From the NCBI GenBank assembly GCA_038087015.1, contig JASBNA010000133.1, forward strand, positions 1-46,179: a stretch of 46,179 bases of DNA. The letters are read 5' to 3'. The position numbers were made by a program, and so were the translations under genes. Origin of the DNA: Cerrena zonata (Eukaryota; Basidiomycota; Agaricomycetes; Polyporales; Cerrenaceae). Positions 21,612-33,236 of this stretch are shown here, piece by piece (within the stretch, counting starts at the first letter, position 1; each line of letters opens with the position of its first letter). The notes below the pieces were generated by a model. It was given only the letters and a program-made list of their open reading frames with translations. It did not search any database and had not been told where the DNA came from.

Positions 21612-23678
21612 AAAGATCATAAAGCATATAAACTTTGTCTATAAGTGTTTCTATTAACTCAGATATTATCTGCTACTAATATTATATAGTGAAATAAAAG
21701 AAGAACTACAATATCTAGTGGCTAATATCTCTATATTATATTATTATCTAGAGACTTACCATATTGTATATTTATTTATTTCACGTTTTATATTTATTAT
21801 GTAGTCTGATCTTAATTAATAGAGTAAATATTACAAATAAGTTATTAAAAACCACTTTGTGTCCAAATTCTCTCAAGATGTATAGAAGTAAAAAATTGCT
21901 TAGCAAACACAAAATAGAATGTCAACAAACTCTCTATTCTCACCTCCAGAAACTGCCACTGGGAGATATGATGATGAGAGTGGGTGTGATGATATAGGGG
22001 AACATGATAGTGAGAAATATAATGAGGGGGAATATGATAGTGAGGGACATGATGAGAAGATATGGTGAGGAGACATGGTGAGGAGATATAGTGAGAAACA
22101 CAGTGAGGAGACACAGTGAGAGGAACATAGTGAGAGGACATAGTGAGGAAAACATAGTGAGATACATGACAGGAGGGGCACATGACAGAAGGAGCATATG
22201 ACAGGAAGAGCTGGGTACACAACTCTAACTTATCTCAAAAAACCCTAAGTATGACAAATGATAATGACAGATATGAAAGAAGTGAGTCAGGAGTAATTTG
22301 AATAGAGACACAGCATTCAAAATGGTAAGGGAATAGCTCTAGATAATCTCCAGCAATCCTCTTATCAAATTGAAAACTTTCATCAATTCTCGTTACCTGA
22401 AAGAAAATCCCTGTCACCAAAAAGAAAACTGCCAAGAATTCCCACTGCAATATAAGTCATGATAGGGATTTGATAGGGATTTGGAGGGATTTAGGGGGAT
22501 TGGTATGCAGGCAAGGGACATATCAGAACTGCCCTGTATGAGTTGGCTGTGTTGGCGCTTGTTCAGGACCTGAGTAGGACTGGTAATAATGTTAAAAGAT
22601 CTATTGTCATAATGGGGCATTCTGGCTAAGTAGGTATGTAAAATAAAGTACATTCTAACACATGGCCAACATTTAAAAAAATATGTCTGCTCAAGAAAGA
22701 TTAAATTTGTGGTATAAAATTGTAGAGCATGCATATTCTCTAATTAGAGTAAAATGAAATTATAGATGATGCATATCATTGATGATGGCAATTGAATAGA
22801 ATCAAATAAGAGTATATATTGAACATAAAAATCAATCTTCATCACAAATTTTGTATCTAGCCTCTCCTATACTATATAATCAAAGTAGATTTTTTATCTC
22901 TATATAAAAAAAGCATATAATCCATATCTGAGCGGTCAGAGTCTGATCCCGATGTGCTCTCTGATAACAACTGAGTGTGCATACTTGGCATGTCCTCATC
23001 AATGATGTCTCCAATGATATAGATTATTATCTATTTCATATGTTCTCTTATGATGGTGTTAGCAGCATCAATTACTGGAAGCTTATAGGGATAGACATGG
23101 TTATGCCTTTCTGTAATTGAGAACTTTATTTTGGGAGGATCTTGAGCCTTAGCGAAGGCATTGTATGCGTCAAGGAAAATATCACATTATAAACATGAAA
23201 GCTTTGAGACAGCAATATAGATATAGGCCTTGTCTGAGTCTCAATTATTGTGATAATATTTTATCAGAAGGCACTCACAATGTGATGGTGAAACTCCATA
23301 TAACCTACAGCTTTTCTTTACCAAGGTATTGATGACAGCATCTATCATATTGCTATTGTGTAAAGTGTGACAGCTGCTATAGGCCTCAGAGATGAAAGTC
23401 TTTAGTTCATCTTTCTTGCCTCATGTTGGTGGGAGAGGCTTTGTAGAAATGGTGTGTTCCTAATGCAACTAGATATCTTGAATTCAGAGCTTGAATTTAA
23501 GACACTTGCAGGAATCAGGACTTGTGCATCATCCCATACATGATATTCTTAACATAGAGGACAAAGGCACAGAGTTTTTTCATATAACAGAAAAGATTAA
23601 AGTTGCTCTCTTCTATTGAATACATGTAAGCATGGTATATACATATCACAGTGACTTACCTGAAATACTCACTTGCTT
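21612..23678. other. no intact gene; AT-rich with a tandem-like tract
   Basis: A short frame at about 21840-21995 (CPNSLKMYRSKKLLSKHKIECQQ, given here only by its Cys/His pattern at 21857-21925) has zinc-finger-like spacing but is too short to assign. The rest is repetitive or AT-rich without convincing coding frames. Confidence 0.35.
21985..22212. repeat. degenerate purine-rich tandem repeat
   Basis: Imperfect units of about 12-20 bp built on GAGGAGACATAGTGA run for over 200 bp. Frames on the opposite strand are a by-product, a His/Ser/Pro-rich repetitive peptide. Confidence 0.75.
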
Positions 23679-24737
23679 TTAAATATAACTAATTAAACAT
23701 TCTATGGTTTTACTTAGCTGCTTAATGTACAGGGAATTGTATGTGAAAGCTACTAAAAAAGCCCAAATATCCTCTGTGCTGACCTCCCTCTGCTTTTCAT
23801 CCAGTATCATGCACAAGGTTGAAGTAGCTTGGAATATTTTATGAATCTTCTCAAGTAAGACATCTAATCTATTGATATGTACCTCCAATTCTTCTTGAAC
23901 TACCCATCTGTATGTGCATTGAAACTTATCATATACAGAATGTCATTTTTGGAAGCATCAAAGAAGGAGGTTGATATGACAGGTGAGTAGTGTTTTGACC
24001 AAGTCTACAGTAAAACATATGGCAGTCTCTAATGCTGGAAAAAGCTCATCTTTCCTGGAAATTTTGGCCATAGCATCCCAGGTGGTCTGTAGAACAAGTT
24101 GAGATGATAAGGATTGAGCAACATCTTAAGGGTTATTAGCAGCAAGTATTGCAACAGCTTCACTCTGTTTTTTGTTGATGCTGAAGGATATAGCAAAAAC
24201 TTTGCCATCTTCATAGTTTGTGCAGAAGAATAAAATAAGTGCATCAAGCATTCTCAATAGACCTATATCTTGGTTCTGAAATTTCACTCTCTCCCACCCA
24301 AGCATTATCTCTTTGTATGATGAAGAGACATTGGTAGCAAAATCTGTGATAAGTTGGAGAATCTGTGGAATATCAAATCTTGACTATATAGCAAGGTTTG
24401 GTATTCTTCAGCAAATGTTTCATAGTGCTTAAATGCTTCAACTGCTATTATCTATACAATATGACCCTTTTAGCTTTGACACATGAAGATTCATTCACAT
24501 TGTTCTTGGGAAACTCAATTTCTGTAACATTTTAGCTGACCAGGGACCCATATCTAAATTGCATAGTAGAATGTCTTTTGTACTTATTTTTCCAGTACTT
24601 AGTATAGTAATATATTGATAGTGATATATAGCATCATATAAGAAGCTGTTATGCCTCTGTATAAATCTATCAAAATCACCTTTTGCATAAAACCTGCTTC
24701 TAGGATTAATTTTGAGAAGAGGATTATGGAACCCCAT
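23679..24737 (-). pseudogene. unassigned coding relic
   Basis: Read right to left, several long open stretches with protein-like composition follow each other: 24737-24495 (RFYAKGDFDRFIQRHNSF), then about 24365-23965 in one frame broken only by a TAA near 24127 (SYKEIMLGWERVKF, TWDAMAKISRKDELFPALE), then 23888-23679 (MEVHINRLDVLLEKIHKIFQ). The stop lies in NP-stop-DVAQ and could come from CAA. I do not recognise the family; it does not look like a transposase or polyprotein I know. It may be a host gene captured and mutated in the repeat block, or an accessory protein of a large element. No full gene model can be built. Confidence 0.35.
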
Positions 24738-27700
24738 GTCAGAAGAAAAGGTATATAGGAGTACTTTGACTCCTTTTATAGCTAGAAAAGATATTAAAAG
24801 ATATCAAAATGACAGTTGATAAGCTAAAAACAGTCTATGATGCCTACAAGAAATTCGTATGAAGGAACAGGTCTGTGCTTAAATCTGTGCTTAAGACCTG
24901 TGCTTAGCTAAGACTAGCCAATCAGAACTTGCCTTTTCATTTTTTTTCCATTATGTTAAAAAATGTATTTTGCAATTTCTGACCTCAATTTTTCTCTCAC
25001 ACATATCATTTTACTATATTTGGAATCTCCTCTCTTCTGCCTACCTTTTTATACCCTCTTGCCATATATAGTAATTTCTTTCCATCTATCATGCTATAGG
25101 ATACAGTCTGATATTGCCATGTCTGACACAAACTACCTTCTATAACATATGATGTTATGACCTTTTTTGCTAACAAACCTTATCTTCAAATCATAGTTCT
25201 GGAAACCTGAGATGTCCCTCTCCCTATTTCTACCTTTGGAAACATTATGCATCCTTGGGAAAGTGTCTAAAACCTCTGGACATGACAGCCTAATGCTAGA
25301 TATAAATATGGATGCAAAAACCCTATCTTAGTATTCAACTTTCTCATCAAGTACTAGGTCTCTCATGCTCAACCAAGTGGTTTTGGGGTCCTCTAGCCTT
25401 TCTCTATTCATCTCACCTATCACTTTCCTACACTGTGATAAAAGACATAGGAATATATCTATATTCTGTCAGCTTCTATAACTAAAAGTAAAGAGATGCC
25501 CTAAGTCTCAGTCCAAAAAATAATTGACTAACTCTAAAAGGTTAATCTTTAGATGCCTCAAAAACATCTGACATCACATTGCATGTGATCTATGTGATTG
25601 AGTATTCTCTTGTAGATAATCATCTATCACTCATCTTTCTTGTCATCATATTATATTGTCTAAGGTCTCACCTCAGACAACACTGACATAGCCATATTTG
25701 CCCTCATCTGTAGTTGACATTTCCAACATTGGCTCATTTTTATATAGTTGATATTCCTAATGCTGCCTACATTGCCTGATTTGTGGCCTATCAATGCTGT
25801 CTATCCCATGTTGCTGTTGTTTTTCTTGGCTCAACACTATTGCTCTCATTTCAACGTGGTTTCTATTGGATGGCCAGTTCTCAATCAACATTATAAGGTA
25901 CAAAGATATTGTTTATTTTGTTGGAACTTTGCTAAGGCATTTGTACCATAATGTGAAAACACTACCTAGTCCTAAGTCTAAAATTTATAGCCAATTTTTT
26001 CTAGCTCATATCTCAGCAACCACTGTATTTTTTGCCCTCAAACCTGAACCACAGAATCACTCAAAGTTTGTACTACAAGTCACTCTCGTATAGAAAGAGA
26101 TCTTATAGGAAAGATGTTAAGATATTTGCAAAATAGTGATTTAGAGAAAGAGTGGGAAAGTTGGTGCTTATTGAACCCTAGGCTGGGATTGAACAGTAAT
26201 GAAAGAATCTGAGTGGTGAGAATGCTCAAACTTTATTTTGGAGCTATATGTGAGAGCTTATTATATAGAGGTTAAAAAATAAAGCCTAGTAGCAGTAGAA
26301 AGTATGTGAATTAGATAACAACTGGAGAAGTTATAAAGGAAAGAACATATGGTTATATATTTCAAGAGAAGAATACTATATATAGTATATGTGCTTAAAT
26401 TACATAATCACATTATCTCACTTATATTCTCAGATTTCATTTTGGTAATAGACATTTAGTAATTGCTATATATAGTAATATTATCTTATGTTTATATAAT
26501 ATGTTACATAACTTGTTCTCTCAAATCTCATTTTAGTGATTAAGTACTTATATAATATGGTTAGGTAATATTAATTAGCAATCATTAGGTAAGCCTATTT
26601 GCTCACTGACTATGATGTAGCTGGAGCCAATTCTGGGCCCATTCTAGTATAACCATAAGTCAGCTATGTCATAGGCAGTAAGCAGACATCTTTGCACAGT
26701 ATCCAGACACCTTTGCATAGTGAGCACAAATGCTTATATCAGCTCTATTAATTCTAAGCCTTTTTCCTTCAGATTTTCTGCATTAGAATACATTATTAGA
26801 TAATTATCTCCTGATTATATAATCTAACCACCTGTCCATATATAGTAACTGAGTGCACTTTCAAGTCTCTAGCCAATCACAGGCCTCAAACTTGATATCT
26901 ATATATTTGGCCCAATATTTATCCAAACCTTATATTATTATATATTATTTAAAAGCATTTTTTGAGCTCTATATAATGATAGTGCTATTGAGTATCATAT
27001 GTTCCTCCAAAAGCACTTAACTTACTCTTTAATTTGAATATATATATTTCTATTCTTTAATCTATTTTTTTTTAAATTTATTACCAAACTATTTATTTTA
27101 AAGTCTTATTAAATACTGTTTTTGATGCTCTATTATATAACACTATATGTAAGTAATGTTATCCCAATCTCAGACCTTATATAGTTTATTATTTGACTAT
27201 ATAATATAAATTATCTTAGATATATATGCAATATTATAAGATATAATAGTATTAGAAAGATAGCATTGTAAAACCTAGATGCTTTATAAGATAATAGATA
27301 AATTAAAATATGAGATATGTATATAATTATAATCTTATTATAATTTCACCTTTATATATGACAAAATTAACTATGAAGAGAAAAAAAAGAATAAAAAGAT
27401 TCTGCAATACTATCATATTCAATTTAATTTTAATAGCAAATTATAATTATTTCTTAATCTCACAGCATATATTAGAACATTTATAAGCCTCTGAAGGAAT
27501 TGTGCCCTGCCAGCATTGGCTCATTTCTCAAGTGACATGTACTTATCATGCACTTGTGATGTGATAGTGATAAACTTCTATAACTTTGTATTTTATGCAG
27601 TGATAGTAGCAATATGGTAGAAGTAAAAGCATAGCAGCTAAAAAGTATATCAGAATAAGCCTAAAATCAAAAGAAACTAACTACCACTAAGTGAGATATA

Positions 27701-28259
27701 GAGAAAAAGGTAAAGGAGAACAGAGTATCTTGTAAACAATGCTCAAATTTTGAGGGATAACATAGCAGAGCATGTGAGAGCTTATTCAAAAGCCCTAATC
27801 TGGAGCTTCTCAGCATAGCTTTAACAGAGCCAATTGAACTGCTAAATTATAATATATAATTGAGTTAGTATGAGATAATCTCTAAGTCATTCAGTTTTAG
27901 ATATCCAAGATTTCCTCATTATTTTCTATAAATTAGGTATATATTATATATTACTCAAACCAGAATTTTGAGAGGAATATAGATCTGAGGCTTTCAATTT
28001 CTTCTATTAATATTATATGATTAATTAGATAAATATTCTATAAAACCTTTTTTAAATAGATATTTTCAGCTAATATCTTAGAAACCACTAGCAATAATGA
28101 CAGTAAGTTGATATTTACATACTACACAAAAACAAGATTAGTATTAATATCGATATATATATCTCAAAACTAGGAGAGTTAGAGAGAAATATGCTTCTAA
28201 TTAGATAGATTATCAATATTAGATAAACACTTATATTTAATTAGGAAAAAAATATCATT
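24738..28259. other. AT-rich non-coding stretch
   Basis: No gene recognised. The frame at 25748-26093 is open for about 100 codons but has only vague similarity to anything. A short repeat CTGTGCTTAA occurs three times near 24869-24907. The foldback-module relic sits at 26613-26671. CpG is nearly absent between about 26.1 and 28.1 kb. Confidence 0.4.
26613..26671 (+). repeat. CpG-stripped relic of the 59-bp foldback module
   Basis: Exactly 59 bp, starting TGATGTAGCTGGAG and ending CAGCTATGTCA, aligned without gaps to 14987-15045. All five CpGs of the intact module are gone; four changed by transition (CG to TG or CA) and one by transversion. Confidence 0.9.
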
Positions 28260-28299
28260 TGATTCAGAATATTAGCAATATATATAATATGATAGCAAT

Positions 28300-30110
28300 C
28301 AGCTCTGGTGACAACAGAGAAGAGGCTCTACAACAACTGAAGCCCTTCATAGATATACCAGAAGAGGCCAACAAATAGTCTAAAATACACAACTCAAAGT
28401 TTGCACTCAATAGGTTTGGCCTTATCAACATAGCCTTAAAAGGCAAAGACCTAGAACTCTCTCTCACTCTCAATGACTCTGTTATAGAACTAAAAGCTGA
28501 CTACAAATTTCTAGAGGTTATTATCTAATGACTCTGGTTCAAAAAACACACCTTTCTTGCAATAGAAAAGAGTACCAAATGGATTCTTTATTTCTGATAA
28601 GTAGCAAGATCCATGATAGAAATTCTAATACATTGGTCAAAAAAACTTTATCTTGCAATGACTATTCTCAGTATGCTGTATGTTACAGATATTTTTCTCA
28701 TATCAATAGTCAAACTACCTGGAACCAAGAATATAAAAGAATCAATAAGTGTGATATAAAAACTTGCTATGATACATAGATAAGCTTCTGATGATTTCAG
28801 ATATATTTCAATTCTTGGCAATGGATATGCTATTTGCATACATGAACACTGCACTACTCAACCTTATCATTAACAAGCTTTGCCAACAAGCTAGTTAGAC
28901 TCTGCTAACCCCCCCTCTCTCACCCTCTTGCTAAACATATCACTAATGCTGGACATTTTTCTCACCTCAAGAAACATCACTTACCTCTTCATAATCTTTT
29001 TAGCGCCTATGAGCCTTAACCAAAACTCATAGAGAAAATCTCAATAGCACAACATTTGCCAGGATGAAAACTCAGCTTCAAGATATTAGTAGCCAAGAAC
29101 AAGGAGGAAGTGCAGAAAGAGCAGATGCAATAGATAGCAAAAGATAGTATAAGTATATATTTAGATAATTCTGACTATAAAGAAGTTGGTACCACTGTGC
29201 TACTGTATAGTCATAATAGGACATTCATATTTATGCTAAAACTCTACCTAGGGAAATCTGATAAACACATAGTCTTTGAAGCTGAGCTAGTAGGTCTTAT
29301 ACTCAGTCTTCTCCTCCTCAAAAAACAGCACTTAGCACAATTATGTTCTATTGGTGTAGACAACCAAGTAGCAATTACAGCAGTTAGCATAAGATGATCA
29401 GGAAAAGGTCAATATCTGGTGGACTGGTTTTATCAGGTTCTCAAAGATGTCAAAAAGAAACAAATATCAAGCTCACCCTCCAATAGGTTCTAGGATATAT
29501 AGGTATAGTAGAAAATGAAGCATCTGACTGCAAGGCCAAAGAGGCAGCTCAGCAACTTGTAATAACTAATAGAAATCTTCTGAAGAAATTTAGTGCTTTT
29601 GCACTTAGCACTGCTAAGCTACATCAAACCAATCAGGATAATATTAAAAATACAGCAAAGTATATGTGAAAAAAATCACTATGCTATATCAAACTTAACC
29701 TCTTCTCACTACCTCTTTTCTTAGAAGATTTCAATAAACTGATAGCTACTCTTCTGATACAGCCAAAAATGTGACATCCTCTATTCAACAAGTACCTTCA
29801 TCAAATTGACAAAGCCAACTCCCTACTGTGTTCATCCTGCAAGAACAAATATAAAACCTCTTTCTATCTTTTGATAATCTGTTCAACTCACAACAAAGCT
29901 AAAAGCAAGCTTCAGCATACACTCAAGGGTACAGCATGGTCATTCTATATGCTCTCTTCACACCTGCTAGCCATCCAACCAATGTTCAAATACTTGCCCT
30001 ATGAAGACTTAGAAAACATAAAGAAAAAAGAAACATATAGAGAGAAAGAAAAAAACAAGAGAAGTGAAGATGATCTTCCAGATACTAGACTGATCATTCT
30101 AAGATAGGCC
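28300..30110 (+). mobile_element. Tad-like LINE (non-LTR retrotransposon) relic
   Basis: Broken frames in the right order for the 3' half of a fungal LINE. Around 28,390-28,520 is the post-catalytic reverse transcriptase segment (HNSKFALNRFGLINIA ... DYKFLEVII, matching the HNS-F-K and YK-LGV landmarks). At about 29,155-29,400 is an RNase H domain (YLGKSDKHIVFEAELVG, GVDNQVAI), followed by GIVENEASDCKAKEAAQQL, the late RNase H aspartate motif. At about 29,770-29,980 a C-terminal Cys/His segment (HPLFNKYLHQI, CSSCKNKY) is seen. Many stops and frame changes; clearly dead. The 5' end with endonuclease was not found. Confidence 0.75.
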
Positions 30111-30152
30111 CTAGCAACATCTTTATGCAGATCCAAGATTTTGAAAAGTTAC

Positions 30153-30609
30153 TGTTACAACCAACCCTGGTTATAACTTATGAGTACCCAAGTAGAACTG
30201 AGATTACATAAGACAAGATAGTGTTATGAGATGTATAGACTGATAGTAACAGGTAGATCAAGCTTGGGCTTGACCTGTATAAAGGGCAACTATATATACT
30301 AACTTAGATGGTCTGTGCACTAAGGCAGTGCATGCTAACTATCGATATAGAAGGCAGGTGGAATGCTAACTATAGAACGGAAGGCAGACGGAATAGCAGA
30401 AGTATAGCAAACTAATAATAGGATGGAGAAAGCTGAGAAGCTTTGAAGATGGCAGGCATATGTGTGGGAACACTATAACTACAACAGGATAAAGGCAAAG
30501 AGAAGCGTACTTGTGACAATCAAATAGAAGCAAGGGGAAATCCCTTAAGTCCAACCCTAGACTAGGGGCTAAGGCAAATTGGATGAGTGTCAAAGCTCAG
30601 TCTGTAATA
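30153..30609 (+). mobile_element. solo LTR of a second family, 457 bp, with target duplication GTTAC
   Basis: Begins TGTTACAACC and ends TCTGTAATA, one transition away from the expected TGTAACA. GTTAC precedes (30148-30152) and follows (30610-30614) it exactly. The inner sequence has a TATAAAGGG box near 30280 followed by TATATATAC, a plausible retroelement promoter. It differs in sequence from the LTR at 20518, so it is a separate family. Confidence 0.8.
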
Positions 30610-31202
30610 GTTACCATTAGAGCTTTACTTGCATTCAGACTCATGTCATCTAGCTTACATAACTAGCAGACATTATCATTTACATGGGAGGAGATTAACA
30701 GAAAAAAATAGAAGAGGGATAAAATAGATCAGATTTTTACTTTTTGATAAAAGACAGCCCTTGCACTCATGCTTCTACTTCCATAGGAGCATGCAATTAC
30801 ATATTAGTTATATAAAAAGGAAGAGAGGGTGTTACTTCAATTATGTTTTATACCACTGTATATTTTATCCAATATAGGGCTCCACTTTGAAGGATAGTAA
30901 ACTTAGAATTCAAAAAGATTATTATTATTTATTAGAGATTTATTCTACTATATCACAATTCTACAATATTATAGAGCAATTTTCAGAATAAATAGCTCAG
31001 TTATAATATTACCTAACTTGCTCAAAATAGCTATATTTATAAAGGTTAAATATATATAAAGCAAAGATATACTTATAATATGATTATTGATGCAGTCAAT
31101 ATCCCATCTGAAGAGACATTCTATTATTATGCAATTTGTATTAAGCTTAGGAGTAAGGAGAAGATTGTTTTATATATTATATTATCTAAGATTTTCTCAT
31201 TT
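30610..31202. other. AT-rich, no gene seen
   Basis: Only short frames; no recognisable element between the two LTR relics. Confidence 0.35.
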
Positions 31203-31605
31203 TGTTGTAACAAATATACTTTTCCTTTATCTTCTTTATCTTATCTGTACTATGACATTATTTCTTTCTGGACTCACTATCTTATCTTACCTTATAGATA
31301 CTGTAGCACTCACACAATATAGCACATGCATTGTTCCTGCCCTATTATCTTCTGACATATTTCATGACTTCTTATCTTGTACCATAACTCATCTTTTATT
31401 CCACATAACTTATTCTTTATTTTTGTACAATTTATCCTATTTACTTAATTGACTAAGAAGGGGTCTTCTCTAACTATATATCTTTTGTATATACATAGTT
31501 AGATCTTTAACCTGACCTAGGTGTATCTGCCCTATTTAGAGCCTAAAATATAAACTTAACTAACTTAAACTCTGAACTCTGAATAGTTATTTGTTAAAGA
31601 AGGTA
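31203..31605 (-). mobile_element. decayed solo LTR, inverted copy of 20518-20996
   Basis: Its reverse complement matches the LTR at 20518 over most of its length, for example TAGGGCAGAT, CCTAGGTCAGGTTAA, TACAAGATAAGAAGTCATG and ATAGTACAGATAAGATAAAG in the same order. It is shorter by about 75 bp through small deletions. The outer ends are eroded, so the limits are approximate and no target duplication could be fixed. Confidence 0.8.
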
Positions 31606-33175
31606 TTTATTCCTGTTTAAATTTTAAATAATTATCATATTGCCAGATCACAAAAGATAGCTTTTTAGCAAAGCTGTTATATAAAACCAGCTTAATTATC
31701 TAAGATAAAGTACCAATGTAATATTTGCTAAAACAATTCTTAGGATATCTGAGATAGTATTACTTTATTTAAAAATATGACTCTGATTTCTGGTAGTGAC
31801 TTTTAGCAGATCTTATAAATTATAATTTGTAATTTATATATATAAATTGTTGCTGCCTTACTTTTAAGATTCAATCTTTTGCAATATATCAAAGTTCTCT
31901 TTTTCAAAACTAATATATGACTTGGTCAAAGTGCTGCTAATTAAAAATTTGCTGACTGGCTTTTGTAAATAAGATATAGCCAGCATATATCTTCTGATAG
32001 TACCATCATATTGCTAGTGCAAATAATACTAAGTCAAAACATAGTGCAAAATCTTATCTAGAAAATATATAATGATCCTTATCCTAATTATATCAACTAT
32101 TTTACAGACTCATATTTCCTTAGTTTCACTGTCTTTAGCTTATGCAATAGTGATATTAATATAATCAAAGCTCACACTTAAAATTAGATACCCAGTTATG
32201 ATTTTTTGTAATGCTGATTTCATCAATAGTGCTCTCAAGCAATTCTACAATAAAAGTGTTAGAGATTTATCTTATTGACAACAAAGGTATAGAAAAACAC
32301 ATAGTTATCTTTTACATAATATATACTGTAATAGAAAAAGACTGTGGCCTATCATTTCAACTTTGTTGCTGTCACTTTCCTATCCACTTTGTATTTGCAA
32401 TAATAATTAACAAATCTCAGAGACAGTCAGTTGCAAGCATAAATATTGATTTGTGAGTTCCTGTTTTTACATCATGTTGATCTATCTCAAGTAACTTCTG
32501 CTCCATATATTAAGATTATTTTCCACACAGAACAGAAACCACCAATATATTGAACAGACAAGAGAATTTCCAATGAGTGTTGAAGCTAATAATTTGTATA
32601 TATTTAGTAGAACCACTAAGTATCTATTGAACAGATAAGAGAGTTCTATGCATCTAAGTCAGCTACTTGCAGGAACACAGAAAGAGAAATGTACATATCC
32701 CAATGAGCATCATAGCTAATGATTGAGGTGCATCTACAGTAGAAGACATTCTTTATATAGTATGAAAAATGTAGGAGCAATGGAAGAAAACATAGATAGG
32801 GAAATAGAAAAGATGGTAGCAATACTACGGCTAAACAAAGGGTAACTATCTAAGAGATCATAATATAATAAGAAATACTATGTGGTGCTCAGTATAACAA
32901 GGCATGGCTTGATTTCTCTAACACAATATTAAAAACACTGTCTATTCAAAATACTTCCTTTCATTATTCTCAAATAATTAGAAAAATAGTCCAGATTAAC
33001 TCTGCTACAGTACTACCCCAGGTACTTATTATATTTAAAAACATGTCTCTGTATTTATCTTTTATATTATTCTCTAATAAGCAATATACAATATGTGGTG
33101 ACTACACAACATAAAAAGCCAGCTACTTAATATATTTACTAGTTCAATTTAGTTACTAGCTGGTAGTCATCCTCC
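31606..33175. other. AT-rich, no gene recognised
   Basis: Short broken frames on both strands, such as 32211-32456 on plus, without identifiable motifs. Possibly the remains of older elements. The right end merges into the 3' flank of the CtIP-like gene. Confidence 0.35.
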
Positions 33176-33221
33176 CCAACAAACAAACAAACAACCACAA
33201 CAACACAACATAACAAACACC
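33176..33221. repeat. CAAA/CAA-type low-complexity tract
   Basis: Repeated AACAAACAAACAAC-type units, lying just past the stop of the minus-strand CtIP-like gene, hence probably in its 3' untranslated region. Confidence 0.8.
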
Positions 33222-33236
33222 CCAAATATCTATAAT

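Larger units (their letters stand above)
20400..33236. other. AT-rich, CpG-depleted repeat block
   Basis: CG dinucleotides become very rare from about 20.4 kb, with whole kilobases holding only one or a few, while TG and CA are common; they are frequent again right of 33.3 kb. The block contains the LTR, LINE and foldback-module relics listed separately and no intact gene. The pattern is typical of methylated or RIP-like mutated heterochromatin and could be pericentromeric, though I cannot show that. Confidence 0.8.

Noticed and set aside
21900..22222. Several 85-125-codon minus-strand frames rich in His, Ser and Pro
   Set aside because: They translate a degenerate purine-rich tandem repeat in all three frames, which is a composition effect.
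25748..26093. Open frame with a faint likeness to a dioxygenase strand (DIVYFVGTLLRH)
   Set aside because: No HxD, no Gly-Gly strand and AT-biased composition; too weak to call a second TET/JBP copy.
20518..31605. One 11-kb DNA transposon bounded by the two inverted repeats
   Set aside because: The left copy has its own ATTGT duplication on both its sides and TG...CA ends, so it is a separate LTR insertion.
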